A stretch of 6,926 nucleotides of DNA from Pseudomonadota bacterium (GTDB lineage: Bacteria > Pseudomonadota > Alphaproteobacteria > Rhizobiales > Rhizobiaceae), in NCBI GenBank assembly GCA_023433855.1, contig JAEYTV010000640.1, forward strand, positions 1 through 6,926. The letters are read 5' to 3'. Within the stretch, counting starts at the first letter, position 1, and each line of letters begins with the position of its first letter. The position numbers and the translations under genes were made by a program. A model generated the notes under the pieces. That model saw nothing but the letters and a program-made list of their open reading frames with translations. It made no database searches and was not told where the DNA came from. Shown here piece after piece: positions 1 to 6,320 of the stretch.

Positions 1-13
1 GGACTGCCGCCTG

Positions 14-922
14 TCAACCCATCTTGTGGATCCGCCGCCATGCCGCCGGCGTATCCCCGGCAATCTGGCGGAACACCTTGGTCAAATGCGCCTGATCCGA
101 AAACCCTAGCTGAACGGCGATCTCGGCAACCGTCAGTCTGTCGTCCGCGAGCAGCTCCTTTGCCCGCTCGATGCGCCTGGAGAGCTGCCACTGCAGCGGC
201 GTCTTGCCGGTTGTCTGCTTGAATACGGCGGCAAACCAGCTTTCCGACAAGCCCACAACACCAGCCATTTCGGAAACCGTCATGCGCAGGTCGCTTCTCG
301 AGCCTATGGCGGCGTTCAACTTGTTGATCTGCGCCCGTGTCAATCGTCCGTTTACGTCGGAATCGAGCTGCGACGGGATGTGCAGCAGGGCCGCAACGAT
401 GCTGCCGACCAGGCTTTCTGCGAAGACCGCGTGTCTTGAGGGGCAGGAGATTTCGCTGGCAAGCAATGATGCAAGGGGCTCGATCGGTCCGACCTCCTGC
501 GTTTCCACCGGGCGCCGCAAGGCTGCCGCGGCTGCCGAGGTCCCTATGCACGGAGACAGAAATCTCAGCAGGCGGTCCTTCTGCAGATGGATGTCGAGGT
601 GCGAAAATCGGTGCCACGAGCTGAAATTCGTCCATAGCGGCACACCGGCCGGCACGTAGATCGCGCGCGTCATCGGACGATCGTGGTGGCCGAAGCCGCC
701 TTCACGGTTGGTCATGCGGATATGGGGTGACACGTCATTGAAGAAGATGACTATCCGCGGGTCCGGGGACAGATAATAACCTCGTGCACCGGATTGCCCT
801 TCTGCATCCCAGTAGACGCTCATCAGCCCATCGAGACCACGCCACCTGGCTGGCGCCAGGGCGCGGATCCCCTCGGTGTAGCACGTCATGCTATGCTGAT
901 AAGTCACGTCCGAACGCCTCAC
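14..922 (-). CDS. AraC-family transcriptional regulator
   Basis: DNA-binding transcription factor, probably the local regulator of the uptake/oxidation operon that ends 256 bases upstream of it on the same strand. The C-terminal ~105 residues form the AraC/XylS double helix-turn-helix. The first HTH is about residues 215-240 (VSEMAGVVGLSESWF, then FKQTTGKTP). The second is about 264-295 (VAEIAVQLGFSDQAHLTKVF, then GDTPAAWRR), matching the family signature. The N-terminal ~190 residues would be the effector-binding or dimerisation half, in which I recognise no specific ligand domain. At ~300 residues the length is normal. The start is uncertain. The longest frame opens with GTG at 922, but its only SD-like run (GGAGG, 928-924) is one base away. 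GTG at 907 has GAGG nine bases upstream. ATG at 889 has no clear SD. The effector is unknown; an aromatic acid is inferred from the neighbours only. Confidence 0.93.
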   Translation of the reverse strand: MRRSDVTYQHSMTCYTEGIRALAPARWRGLDGLMSVYWDAEGQSGARGYYLSPDPRIVIFFNDVSPHIRMTNREGGFGHHDRPMTRAIYVPAGVPLWTNFSSWHRFSHLDIHLQKDRLLRFLSPCIGTSAAAAALRRPVETQEVGPIEPLASLLASEISCPSRHAVFAESLVGSIVAALLHIPSQLDSDVNGRLTRAQINKLNAAIGSRSDLRMTVSEMAGVVGLSESWFAAVFKQTTGKTPLQWQLSRRIERAKELLADDRLTVAEIAVQLGFSDQAHLTKVFRQIAGDTPAAWRRIHKMG

Positions 923-1028
923 GCCTCCATGAAGGATCAGGATCTCGGACTGCAGACCTTTGCGGGCATCATGTCAGCCCCTTCGCCCTAGCTCAAACAG
1001 CCGGTCTCGGCTCCGCCACCTCGTAAAA

Positions 1029-1070
1029 GATGACAGTCACTATCATATTTCGACCGGATAACAATATCTC
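1029..1070 (-). promoter_or_regulatory. Candidate promoter/operator of the araC-type gene
   Basis: This is the most AT-rich patch in the 256-base gap between the GST gene and the regulator gene. On the minus strand, TATGAT (1047-1042) matches five of six bases of a sigma-70 -10 box. GAGATA (1070-1065), 17 bases upstream, matches only three of six bases of a -35 box, which would suit an activator-dependent promoter. The inverted repeat TGAC-A-GTCA (1031-1039) lies at the expected start site, and ATATT/AATAT (1045-1049 and 1063-1067) flanks the -10 region; either could be an operator. A start near 1035 would give a leader of about 110-145 nt. The call rests on pattern matching only. Confidence 0.3.
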
Positions 1071-1137
1071 ATCCGCTTGACCGGAACGAGATGGGGTCGA
1101 GCGCCTCGGTGGCGGCCGGGTAGGTCGTGTATCGCGT

Positions 1138-1176
1138 CGTCCGCCGGGCGGGCGGCACTCCCACCTATCGCGGACG
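1138..1176 (-). repeat. Inverted repeat just after the GST gene
   Basis: CGTCCGC (1138-1144) and GCGGACG (1170-1176) can pair as a 7-bp GC-rich stem with a 25-nt loop, starting three bases beyond the GST stop codon on the minus strand. It could mark the 3' end of the operon transcript. No run of T follows it on the minus strand, so it is not a convincing intrinsic terminator. The rest of the 923-1178 gap shows no ORF or RNA gene that I recognise, apart from the candidate promoter patch. Confidence 0.25.
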
Positions 1177-1178
1177 GA

Positions 1179-1865
1179 CTACAGATCGGCCCGGAAGTGC
1201 GGATTGTCCTCTCGTTGCAGCACGGTGCGCACGGCCGGGCGCTGCAGCATCTGGTTCTTATGCCGCGTGAATTCCTTCAGGTTCTCCATAGGCAGGTCAT
1301 TGGATCGTCCCCAGCCGTAGAAAACAAGCGCATAGGGGTCAGTCACCGTGTACTGGTCGCCCATGAGCCAAGCGTTGCCGCCGATCAGGCTGTCTATCTC
1401 CTGCATGGTTTCCCAGTAGGAGGAGAGGGCCTTGGCCCGGATGTCCTCATGGACCTCGGCGCGATCGGCAAAACGGTAAGGACGAAATCTGGCCCTCTGG
1501 AAGATATGCGGTGTGTTCGAGAACCACGCCATCTGCGCAATGCATCGGGCCTGCTCCACAATCTCGGTTGGAAACATTCCGGTATGCGGATTGGTCAACC
1601 CGATATAGGTGAGTATGGCGGTGTTTTCTGTGATTACCCTGCCATCCGGTACGATCAAGGCCGGCACTCTGCCACGCGGGTTCACGGCCAGATACTCGGG
1701 CGTGAGGTGCTCGCTTTTCGACAGCAGCGTTCGCTGCGGGTTAAACGGCCTGCCCGTTTCTTCCAGGGCGATGTGGGACGCAAGCGAACAGGATCCCGGG
1801 CTGTAGAAGAGGATCGGCTCGCCCTTGGCGGTACCCAAATCGTTCGTAGCGGCTTCGGTCATCAT
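1179..1865 (-). CDS. Glutathione S-transferase family protein, beta-class-like
   Basis: Cytosolic thioredoxin-fold/GST protein of 228 residues, a normal length for the family. The N-terminal domain carries FYSPGSCSLASHIALEE (residues 20-36), the beta-class pattern with the putative catalytic Cys26. It continues with NPRGRVPAL (62-70), containing the cis-proline of the glutathione site, and TEN (79-81), where glutathione's gamma-glutamyl group is usually held. The C-terminal helical domain has the N-capping motif TVTDPYAL (173-180). The start is placed at the tandem ATGs (1865, 1862) because AAGGA (1873-1869) lies 3 and 6 bases before them. The frame is open back to GTG 1916, one base after the preceding TGA, and to ATG 1880, but neither has a good SD. 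It is probably the last gene of the operon. A role in isomerising, conjugating or dehalogenating a pathway intermediate is inference; the exact reaction is unknown. Confidence 0.92.
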   Translation of the reverse strand: MMTEAATNDLGTAKGEPILFYSPGSCSLASHIALEETGRPFNPQRTLLSKSEHLTPEYLAVNPRGRVPALIVPDGRVITENTAILTYIGLTNPHTGMFPTEIVEQARCIAQMAWFSNTPHIFQRARFRPYRFADRAEVHEDIRAKALSSYWETMQEIDSLIGGNAWLMGDQYTVTDPYALVFYGWGRSNDLPMENLKEFTRHKNQMLQRPAVRTVLQREDNPHFRADL

Positions 1866-1868
1866 AAA

Positions 1869-1873
1869 TCCTT
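1869..1873 (-). promoter_or_regulatory. Ribosome binding site deciding the GST start
   Basis: The minus strand reads AAGGA followed by TTT and two consecutive ATG codons. Spacing is 3 bases to the first ATG (1865) and 6 to the second (1862), so the second may be the main start. This argues against the longer GTG (1916) and ATG (1880) starts. Confidence 0.5.
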
Positions 1874-1917
1874 CAGTCATCAACGGAGGCGAAATAGGGT
1901 TACGGCGCTGGTCCACG

Positions 1918-4029
1918 TCAAGCCATGAGCGCGCTCATGATCCGGTCCCGCGTCAATGGCATATCGTGCACGCGCGTGCCGAGCGCATGGGCGACGGCAT
2001 TGCCGATTGCGGCAGCAGTGGGGCCGCCGGCGCATTCCCCGACGCCCAGCGGCGCATGATCACCTGCCTCGGCAAGCTCGACGCGAATGTTCGGGATCTC
2101 TGAGAAACGAATGACGGGATAGCTTTCCCAATCGAGGCTAGCGACCCCCTCGACGCCGAAACGGACTTCTTCGATCAACGACCAACTGATTGCCTGTACG
2201 ATGTTGCCTTCGATCTGGTTGATGAGCCCGTCGGGATTGATGACTAGGCCGGCATCCACCGCACACCATACATCGGTTACGCTCACGGCCTCGTCCACGT
2301 TCACGGCTGCAACAACCGCAGCATAGGCCGAGGAGTTCTTGTAGCGAGCGAGACCGAGACCAAGGCCGCGCCCGTTGCCCCCGGGATCGCGGGACGGCCA
2401 GTCGGCCATGGCGGACACCATCTGCAGAACGTGCCGGGCACGCGGATCGGACAATATGGAGAGACGATAAGCAACGGGGTCCTCCCCGGCCCGGGCGGCT
2501 AGGTCATCGATCAGGGCTTCGATCGCAAACACGTTCAAGGTGGCACCAAGTCCACGCAGTGAGGAGGTGCGTACCGGCACGTCGTGTACCAGATGGAAAT
2601 CGATGCGCTTGTTGCCGATGTCGTAAAGCGGAATTCCGTTGCGGGTCGCGCCGCCGCCCCGCTCCAGCGGGATGTCGAATGGCATGCGTTGCGGCGGAGG
2701 CTCAGTCAAAGCTTCTGCCGCAAGCAGATAGGCACCGCCCACGCCCGGTCTCTGGCCATGCGTGGCGCTCCAGATCTCCGTTGTCCAGTCCACGGGCAGC
2801 CGCTTGTCATCCAGCACTGCGTGCACCGTGACGGCCATTGCAGAAGAGAGCGGTTCGTAGCCGAATTCCTCTTCTCGGCGCCAGACAAGCCGGATTGGCC
2901 GATCGGGAAGCTCCAAGGCCACCAAGGCCGCGTCCAGCGCCGCATCGTCGGCACCATTGTGCCCGTAACAACCGGCACCCTGCAGATGATGGCACGCCAC
3001 CTTGTCAACGGAAAGTCCGAGTGTCTTGGCGATGTTGTCGCGGAGCGGATGCATGCCTTGCCCGTGGGACCAGACGGTCAACTCTCCGTCCCGATAAAGG
3101 GCGACTGCGCAAGAAGGAGCAAGCGAACCGTGGGAAAGGAAGGGGCGCGTGAAGCGTGCCGAGACCTGTTCCGGACTGGACGGCGACTTCGGATGGCCCA
3201 AGACCGAATCCTCAGACGGCTGGGCAGCAAGCCAGTCGGCGGTCGTTTCTTCGGGTCGAAGGGAGCGGGGATTGTCCCAGACCGCTCGATCGCGTGCGGC
3301 AGTGGCGGCAGCGTGGACGGCAGTTTCGTCGCTGCCGACGAACGCCACGAAATTCTCGACGCGGATGATGCGGATGTCGCCGCCCGCGGCACGCCGTACG
3401 GCAGCTTCGTCAAGCTGGACAAGACTTGCGTTTCGACCCGGCTGGCGCAAGGTCCTGGCATGCAGCATACCCGGAAGCGTCATATCATGGATGAAACCCG
3501 ATCCCGTCAACTTGGCAGGCAGGTCCAGCCTTGGAAGCGACGTTCCTACGATCCGGTAGCTGCCGCGAGACTTCGGTACGGCAAGGCCTGTGAGGTCCCG
3601 GGCAAGATCAAGCTCGGATGCAATCGTCCAGTAGTCGATCCCGCTTGGCGCCCCGTCCCGGAAAAACTGGCCTTCCGCAACCGTTAGCTGATCAGGAGAC
3701 GCGTTGATCCGCAAGGCGGCACGGTGGAGTGCCATCGCGCGTACTTCTGCCGCAACGAGGCGGATTGCGGAGCCGGAATGCTCTATGGACCAGCTTGATG
3801 CAGTATACCCTTCACCCGGTCCTTCGACGCTGTTGCCGGACATCATCCTGATCTGGTCGAGACGAAGATCCAGTTCTTCGGCAGCGATCTGGGCGAGCGC
3901 AGTGAGGACACCTTGACCAAGCTCCACCTTGCCGGTCGCAATGCGAACCGTGCGGTCATCCAGGAACCTGAGCCACCGGTCGAGCCGTGGATTGTCCTTC
4001 AAGCTCAAGGGGAGCGGGATCGTCGTCAT
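1918..4029 (-). CDS. Xanthine dehydrogenase-family molybdopterin-binding subunit (IorB/CoxL-like)
   Basis: Large catalytic subunit (703 residues) of a molybdenum hydroxylase, which inserts water-derived oxygen into a C-H bond of an N-heteroaromatic ring or an aldehyde. A cofactor-domain motif, GKVELGQG (33-40), comes first. The hammerhead-like region (about 160-250, GSYRIVGTSLPRLDLPAKLTG onward) follows, an order resembling isoquinoline 1-oxidoreductase IorB rather than xanthine dehydrogenase. Other motifs are SHGQGMHPLRD (321-331, Gln324), GAGCYGHNGADD (351-362), LRGLGATLNVFAIEALIDDL (491-510), NQIEGN (604-609) and GVGE (662-665). Glu665 is the expected catalytic glutamate. The start is ATG 4029, which overlaps the preceding TGA as ATGA and implies translational coupling; the 25 extra codons upstream lie inside the Fe-S gene and are spurious. 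There is no visible signal peptide or cytochrome c domain. The family is certain but the substrate is unknown. Confidence 0.96.
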   Translation of the reverse strand: MTTIPLPLSLKDNPRLDRWLRFLDDRTVRIATGKVELGQGVLTALAQIAAEELDLRLDQIRMMSGNSVEGPGEGYTASSWSIEHSGSAIRLVAAEVRAMALHRAALRINASPDQLTVAEGQFFRDGAPSGIDYWTIASELDLARDLTGLAVPKSRGSYRIVGTSLPRLDLPAKLTGSGFIHDMTLPGMLHARTLRQPGRNASLVQLDEAAVRRAAGGDIRIIRVENFVAFVGSDETAVHAAATAARDRAVWDNPRSLRPEETTADWLAAQPSEDSVLGHPKSPSSPEQVSARFTRPFLSHGSLAPSCAVALYRDGELTVWSHGQGMHPLRDNIAKTLGLSVDKVACHHLQGAGCYGHNGADDAALDAALVALELPDRPIRLVWRREEEFGYEPLSSAMAVTVHAVLDDKRLPVDWTTEIWSATHGQRPGVGGAYLLAAEALTEPPPQRMPFDIPLERGGGATRNGIPLYDIGNKRIDFHLVHDVPVRTSSLRGLGATLNVFAIEALIDDLAARAGEDPVAYRLSILSDPRARHVLQMVSAMADWPSRDPGGNGRGLGLGLARYKNSSAYAAVVAAVNVDEAVSVTDVWCAVDAGLVINPDGLINQIEGNIVQAISWSLIEEVRFGVEGVASLDWESYPVIRFSEIPNIRVELAEAGDHAPLGVGECAGGPTAAAIGNAVAHALGTRVHDMPLTRDRIMSALMA
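1924..1939. repeat. 16-bp perfect palindrome at the end of the molybdopterin-subunit gene
   Basis: CATGAGCG (1924-1931) is followed at once by its exact reverse complement CGCTCATG (1932-1939). It encodes part of the C-terminal tail IMSALMA and sits 59-74 bases before the proposed GST start. It may be chance, or a weak mRNA structure or protein-binding site at the junction. Confidence 0.6.
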
Positions 4030-4505
4030 ACCAGCTCGCCTCGCATCCGGGCTGCAGCCTTCAGGACGGCGCGCAGGATGCGGGGGTGCGATCCGCAACG
4101 GCAAAGGTTTGCGTCCAGGGCCTCTGCAACCTCTTCAGGGGAAGGGGTCGGATTACGCCCCAGCAGACCTTTGGCCGCGATGATGATGCCGGACAGACAG
4201 TAGCCGCATTGTCCCGCCTGCTCGTCGATAAACGCCTGTTGGAGTGGATGCAGGGCACCCGCAGACCCTAGCCCCTCGATCGTGGTGACGGTCCGTCCGA
4301 CCAGCGTACCAACTTCGCGGCTGCAGGAATATGCCGGGTTATCATCGATCAAGACCATGCATGCGCCACATTGCTCCAGCCCGCAGCCGTAGCGGCTGCC
4401 CTTCAGACCGAGATGGTTGCGCAATACGTCGAGCAGCGGCGTGGTTCGGGGAACATCCAGCTCGTGGACCTGCCCATTGACGGTCAGAGCAAAACTGTCA
4501 TTCAT
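4026..4505 (-). CDS. (2Fe-2S)-binding small subunit of molybdenum hydroxylase (IorA/CoxS-like)
   Basis: Electron-transfer subunit (159 residues, normal for the family) that takes electrons from the molybdenum site of its partner. The N-terminal plant-ferredoxin-like domain has Cys41, Cys46, Cys49 and Cys61 in the pattern CGLEQCGAC...C. The C-terminal four-helix domain binds the second cluster, proximal to the molybdopterin, with Cys100, Cys103 (CGYC), Cys135 and Cys137 (CRCG). All eight ligands are present, so it should hold two [2Fe-2S] clusters. ATG 4505 is chosen because homology begins at once (FALTVNG); the open frame to 4748 only overlaps the binding-protein gene. No strong SD precedes it. 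Its TGA overlaps the next ATG by four bases, which fits 1:1 expression with the large subunit. No FAD subunit lies nearby, as in IorAB-type two-subunit enzymes, so the electron acceptor may be a cytochrome or another carrier (inference). Confidence 0.96.
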   Translation of the reverse strand: MNDSFALTVNGQVHELDVPRTTPLLDVLRNHLGLKGSRYGCGLEQCGACMVLIDDNPAYSCSREVGTLVGRTVTTIEGLGSAGALHPLQQAFIDEQAGQCGYCLSGIIIAAKGLLGRNPTPSPEEVAEALDANLCRCGSHPRILRAVLKAAARMRGELV

Positions 4506-4561
4506 GAGGTGGAATCCGCATGTATTGCCCGCAAGATCATGCCGGTCTCGGCCAAGTGGGT

Positions 4562-4585
4562 CTGGCCCGCCAGAAAGCGGGCCAG
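4562..4585. repeat. Intercistronic 9-bp perfect stem-loop
   Basis: CTGGCCCGC (4562-4570) pairs perfectly with GCGGGCCAG (4577-4585) around a 6-nt loop. It sits 12 bases past the stop of the solute-binding protein gene and 57 bases before the Fe-S subunit start. No T run follows on the minus strand, so a strong intrinsic terminator is unlikely. An mRNA-stabilising 3' hairpin, which would let the abundant binding protein be made in excess over the enzyme, is a reasonable inference. The remaining bases of the 92-base gap show nothing else I recognise. Confidence 0.7.
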
Positions 4586-4597
4586 CCTGAACGGTGG

Positions 4598-5572
4598 TCA
4601 GCTTGGTTGCACAAGCCCCGCATCGACTAGCGGTCTGATCGCCTCGATTTCCTGCGAGATGGTGCCGCGCATTTCCTCCGGGGTATTGGCAACGGGGTTC
4701 AGTCCGAGGGACGCAAGCTTCTGTTTCGCTTCTGCCGTGTCCATCCACTCGCGGATTGCTTTCTGGATATTTCCGACGATCTGCGGGTCCATGCCTTTAG
4801 GTCCGACCGCGCCGAACCAGAGAGTCTGGTCATAACCGGCTAGACCCTGCTCCGCGACGGTCGGCACATCGGGGAGTTCCCCGACGCGCTTCGGGGAGGT
4901 AACCGCCACACCGTGTATTTTCCCGTCCTTGATGTGAGGAAGGTAGTTGGACGGCGCATCGAGTGCGAAATCGATGTGGCCGCCGAGCAGGTCCGCCAGC
5001 AACGGCGGTGAACCCTTATAGGGGATGTGGCTGAGCTCGATGCCTGTCTCCAAACCGATCAAGGCGGCACAGATATGCCCCTTGGTGCCGGCGCCGGGAT
5101 TGCCGATATTGACCTTGCCAGGATTGGCCTTGGCATAGGCGATGAGTTCCTGAAGAGTTTTTGCCGGAGCCGTTGCGCTGGCCGTAAGCAATGCAGGGCT
5201 TTCGGCGACGACGGTGATCGGGCTGAAATCCACTTCCGGATCATAGGCGAGGTTTGCCTGGACAACCTTGTTCGCCGCGATCGGTGCGCTACCGCTCACC
5301 ATGATCGTATAACCATCCGGCGCCGAACGAGCGAGCTTGCCGCCGGCAAGTGCGCCGGCCGCGCCGGCGACGTTCTCGATGACGAACTGCTGGCCGAATT
5401 TTGCAGTCAGCACATCCGCAACGAGCCTCGCAAGGATGTCGCTTGTGCCCCCCGGTGGGTAAGCAGAGATCACTGTTACAGGTTTGCCGGGCCAAGCCTG
5501 AGCCCGAGCTATTCCGGTAGAGGCTGCAAGGGCAAATGCGCCCCCGACCAACACGAATTCGCGTCTATTCAT
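4598..5572 (-). CDS. Tripartite tricarboxylate transporter substrate-binding protein (Bug/TctC family)
   Basis: Periplasmic solute receptor (324 residues, typical) that captures an organic acid and delivers it to a TctAB membrane complex. The signal peptide is residues 1-24 or 1-26: NRREFVLVGG gives a twin-arginine-like motif, followed by a hydrophobic stretch and an ARA or AQA cleavage site. Family hallmarks are PGKPVTVISAYPPGGTSDIL (28-47), IENVAGAAGALAGGKLARSA (65-84), the PDGYTI motif (85-90) and, further on, NPGKVNIGNPGAGTKGH and the domain-2 segment HIPYKGSPPLLADLLGGHID. A strong SD, GGGAGGA (5587-5581), lies 8 bases before the ATG and fixes the start. A TctA-type permease gene two genes upstream is the obvious partner. 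The ligand cannot be predicted; Bug proteins bind many carboxylates, including aromatic ones such as nicotinate or terephthalate. Confidence 0.95.
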   Translation of the reverse strand: MNRREFVLVGGAFALAASTGIARAQAWPGKPVTVISAYPPGGTSDILARLVADVLTAKFGQQFVIENVAGAAGALAGGKLARSAPDGYTIMVSGSAPIAANKVVQANLAYDPEVDFSPITVVAESPALLTASATAPAKTLQELIAYAKANPGKVNIGNPGAGTKGHICAALIGLETGIELSHIPYKGSPPLLADLLGGHIDFALDAPSNYLPHIKDGKIHGVAVTSPKRVGELPDVPTVAEQGLAGYDQTLWFGAVGPKGMDPQIVGNIQKAIREWMDTAEAKQKLASLGLNPVANTPEEMRGTISQEIEAIRPLVDAGLVQPS

Positions 5573-5580
5573 TATCTTTC

Positions 5581-5587
5581 TCCTCCC
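5581..5587 (-). promoter_or_regulatory. Strong ribosome binding site of the solute-binding protein gene
   Basis: GGGAGGA on the minus strand, 8 bases before ATG 5572, is close to the ideal Shine-Dalgarno sequence and the strongest in the window, in keeping with the high synthesis needed for a periplasmic receptor. In the rest of this 118-base gap (5573-5690) I see only a weak 6-bp inverted repeat (GCGGAA 5641-5646, TTCCGC 5663-5668) with no T run. Confidence 0.8.
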
Positions 5588-5690
5588 AATTCCCCAAGGG
5601 TTCTATCCTTCGCCGCGACATTAGCCTCGTTGGTCTTTTAGCGGAAATGTCGGTTCCTCCCGTTCCGCCACCTGAAACGTCCCTCGGCCA

Positions 5691-6314
5691 CTATCCCCGA
5701 CCTGCAAGCCATTGGTCTTCACCGGCATGGAACGCGCGCAATTGCTCCGGGCGGTCATCCCCCAACAGATCGTGGTTCACTGTCACGCCGCGTGTCTGCT
5801 GCACATAGGCGAGGAACTTATAGGACTGCCTCATGCTAGCAAGAAGGTCCCTGTCGATCGGGAGTGTCTGCGAAGCATCGACGGGTTTCATCACGTCACG
5901 CTCAAACAGGACTTCGAAACTCAAAAGTTTCCACGCCCCGCCCTCGCGGACGGCACGCGAGAAGAAACGACAGAATACGTGGAAGTCGGCCTCGACGCCA
6001 TCAAGCAAGATACGATTGAAGATCATCGCCGGGCTCTCGACCGTTGCACGGTCGCCGACCACCTGCGCCAGCGCCGGAAAGACCCAGTGCTTGCCGCTGC
6101 TGGATGCGCTCATCCACTTTCGCGTAGCTTCGACATAGGCGGGACCTCCATGTCCCTCGTACCAGCTCGTCCGGACGAACGCATCCTCATGGAAGCAGGC
6201 TTCCATGAGGTCGAAGCGGCGCTGATCACGAGCGAAGCGCTCACGACGCACGAGGTCGAAGAGTTCTTCCCGGTCAAGAAGGGCCTCAAGCCGCTCTTTG
6301 CTGTTCTGCTGCAT
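5691..6314 (-). CDS. SnoaL-like / NTF2-fold (nuclear transport factor 2 family) protein
   Basis: Small cytosolic protein (207 residues) with a SnoaL_4-type alpha+beta barrel over about residues 5-145, the fold shared by ketosteroid isomerase, SnoaL cyclases and the beta subunits of Rieske dioxygenases. Visible family marks are LLDREELFDLVRRERFARDQ (12-31), the FHEDAFVRTSWYEG segment (41-54), GKHWVFP (74-80), VGDRATVES (86-94) and GAWKLLSFEVLFERD (126-140). The tail of ~65 residues is outside the core. An isomerase, hydratase or dehydratase role on a pathway intermediate is plausible, but the sequence does not settle it; no dioxygenase alpha subunit is nearby. A GGGAA SD (6325-6321) lies 6 bases before ATG 6314. 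The gene sits between the permease and binding-protein genes of the transporter and is probably co-transcribed with both. Confidence in the fold is good; in any activity, low. Confidence 0.85.
   Translation of the reverse strand: MQQNSKERLEALLDREELFDLVRRERFARDQRRFDLMEACFHEDAFVRTSWYEGHGGPAYVEATRKWMSASSSGKHWVFPALAQVVGDRATVESPAMIFNRILLDGVEADFHVFCRFFSRAVREGGAWKLLSFEVLFERDVMKPVDASQTLPIDRDLLASMRQSYKFLAYVQQTRGVTVNHDLLGDDRPEQLRAFHAGEDQWLAGRG
6185..6210. repeat. 26-base near-perfect palindrome inside the SnoaL-like gene
   Basis: CCTCATGGAAGC (6185-6196) and its exact reverse complement GCTTCCATGAGG (6199-6210) are separated by only AG. On the coding strand this spans the codons for LMEACFHE (residues 36-43). 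Twelve-base arms with a two-base spacer are far beyond what is expected by chance in 7 kb. It could form a cruciform, an mRNA hairpin or a dimeric-regulator site. Confidence 0.85.
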
Positions 6315-6320
6315 GATATG

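Noticed and set aside
1077..1928. Open frame of 283 codons on the plus strand, antisense to the GST gene.
   Set aside because: It covers the clear GST gene and shows no family motif; it is a shadow frame.
2584..3687. Open frame of 367 codons on the plus strand, antisense to the molybdopterin-subunit gene.
   Set aside because: The minus-strand gene here has conserved motifs from end to end. The plus-strand product is arginine-, cysteine- and glycine-rich with no recognisable domain, as expected of an antisense shadow in GC-rich DNA.
4030..4104. 25-codon N-terminal extension of the molybdopterin subunit.
   Set aside because: It lies inside the Fe-S subunit gene. The ATGA overlap at 4026-4029 gives the expected coupled start.
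4383..4399. GCAGCCG-TAG-CGGCTGC hairpin with 7-bp arms inside the Fe-S gene.
   Set aside because: It falls in the codons for the conserved segment before the first cluster-ligand cysteines (SRYGCG), where GC-rich codons for fixed residues can explain it.
4506..4748. N-terminal extension of the Fe-S subunit frame back to 4748.
   Set aside because: It overlaps the binding-protein gene by 151 bases, has no domain, and the family homology begins right after ATG 4505.
5341..5390. Run of repeated CGCCGGC motifs.
   Set aside because: It encodes the alanine/glycine-rich family motif VAGAAGALAGG of the binding protein; the repetition comes from codon bias.
5641..5668. Possible terminator after the SnoaL-like gene (GCGGAA ... 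TTCCGC).
   Set aside because: The stem is only 6 bp with a 16-nt loop, and no T run follows on the minus strand; the two genes are more likely co-transcribed.
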